A stretch of 64,000 bases of DNA, taken from positions 310,001 to 374,000 of the forward strand of contig NZ_SMGD01000011.1 in NCBI RefSeq assembly GCF_004339545.1, written 5' to 3'. This DNA is from Celerinatantimonas diazotrophica (GTDB lineage Bacteria; Pseudomonadota; Gammaproteobacteria; Enterobacterales; Celerinatantimonadaceae). The notes under the pieces were generated by a model. That model had not been told where the DNA came from. It did no database searches and saw nothing but the letters and a program-made list of their open reading frames with translations. Positions 63,521 to 64,000 of the stretch are shown here, in pieces. Made by a program: the position numbers and the translations under genes. Every line of letters begins with the position of its first letter. Within the stretch, counting starts at the first letter, position 1.

Positions 63521-64000
63521 TTACGCGCGTTTATAAGCGATCAGTTTACCATCACGAGTCTGAATAATTATCAATTTATCAGTCACCACCGGGGCAACAT
63601 AGAGTCCATCCCCACCGATATCGACTTTTGCAACAAATTTGCCAGTATCACGGCTAATCCAGTACAAATAACCTTCAGAATCACCGACTAAGACATAATT
63701 TCCTACCACAGCTGGCGCGGTAATATTACGATAAGAAAGTTGCGTCTGCTGCCAGTTTTCACTACCACTAAAGCGATCCAAATCAACAAGATGGCTACTG
63801 CGATCACTGATTAACAATTCACTACCTGCAATAGCCATGTCCCGATACGCGGCATAGCTACGCTTCCAGCTTGTACGACCATTTTGCAAGTTCAGCGCAA
63901 CTAATGAGCCGTTATAAGAAATCGCAAATAACTCATTATCCAACAATAGCGGCTGACTATCGACATCAGCAAGCTGTTCTAATTGCGTACTGCCATTGGA
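63521..64000 (-). CDS. bamB: Outer-membrane assembly lipoprotein BamB (C-terminal part)
   Basis: Partial: the frame enters from the right edge; about 159 C-terminal residues are seen. PQQ-like beta-propeller blades (NELFAISYNGSLVALNLQNG, RTSWKRSYAAYRDMAIAGSE, GDSEGYLYWISRDTGKFVAK) and the end VTDKLIIIQTRDGKLIAYK are typical of BamB (YfgL), a Bam-complex subunit in the outer membrane. Location upstream of der agrees with the conserved bamB-der order. Confidence 0.92.
   Translation of the reverse strand, partial: SNGSTQLEQLADVDSQPLLLDNELFAISYNGSLVALNLQNGRTSWKRSYAAYRDMAIAGSELLISDRSSHLVDLDRFSGSENWQQTQLSYRNITAPAVVGNYVLVGDSEGYLYWISRDTGKFVAKVDIGGDGLYVAPVVTDKLIIIQTRDGKLIAYKRA

Noticed and set aside
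1-64000. tRNA genes as island insertion sites
   Set aside because: No tRNA-like cloverleaf or T-loop (GGTTCGAATCC-like) sequence was seen; the protein-gene end guaA fits the repeats better.

Overview
The window looks like chromosome 1 of a marine gammaproteobacterium of the Vibrionaceae. This is inferred from the housekeeping block bamB-der-yfgJ / xseA / guaB-guaA, from the Vibrio-type Na+-dependent oxaloacetate decarboxylase cluster under CitAB control, and from Vibrio-like integron attC sites. No rRNA, tRNA or CRISPR array was found.

Layout. (1) 1-6.3 kb: end of a CitS-type carboxylate transporter gene, then oadG-oadA-oadB and the citA-citB two-component pair, all on the + strand: a citrate uptake and fermentation module. 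(2) 6.4-15.9 kb: a loosely packed stretch with an AraC regulator, a PAS-GGDEF diguanylate cyclase, glycerol dehydrogenase (gldA) and a dCache chemoreceptor. It also holds decayed material: an HxlR-family pseudogene, a xylR pseudogene, a 269-bp MITE-like element and a collapsed IS3-family transposase. (3) 15.9-18.3 kb: a DHA2 multidrug exporter divergent from an MmyB-type regulator. (4) 18.6-33.9 kb: a six-gene minus-strand operon: TolC-like lipoprotein, periplasmic adaptor, a 2869-residue repeat protein, GAF-HlyD adaptor, M50 metalloprotease-HlyD fusion, and an unknown 270-aa protein. It looks like a dedicated export and processing machine for the giant protein, with no ABC ATPase in the operon. 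(5) 34.5-44.0 kb: transporter-plus-divergent-regulator pairs (LysR/MFS, MATE/LysR, XRE/Bcr-type MFS) and a GC-rich MFS gene of foreign look. (6) 44.4-55.1 kb: accessory cargo next to guaA. It includes a MocR-regulated oxygenase / beta-hydroxyacid dehydrogenase / TauE operon, an AraC-SnoaL pair, a GNAT acetyltransferase, and three integron gene cassettes with attC sites but no integrase. (7) 55.1-64 kb: guaA, guaB, xseA, a LuxR-alpha/beta-hydrolase fusion, yfgJ, der and partial bamB.

The most striking large-scale structure is a repeated junction. The terminator downstream of guaA, the last bases of guaA and an adjacent 83-codon membrane-protein gene recur, progressively diverged, at about 52.3, 44.4 and 37.2 kb, with a faint trace at 18.3 kb. 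These junctions divide 18-55 kb into blocks of unrelated cargo. The simplest reading is serial insertion of islands at the guaA 3' end, newest nearest guaA. This is an inference: no integrase gene is present in the window.
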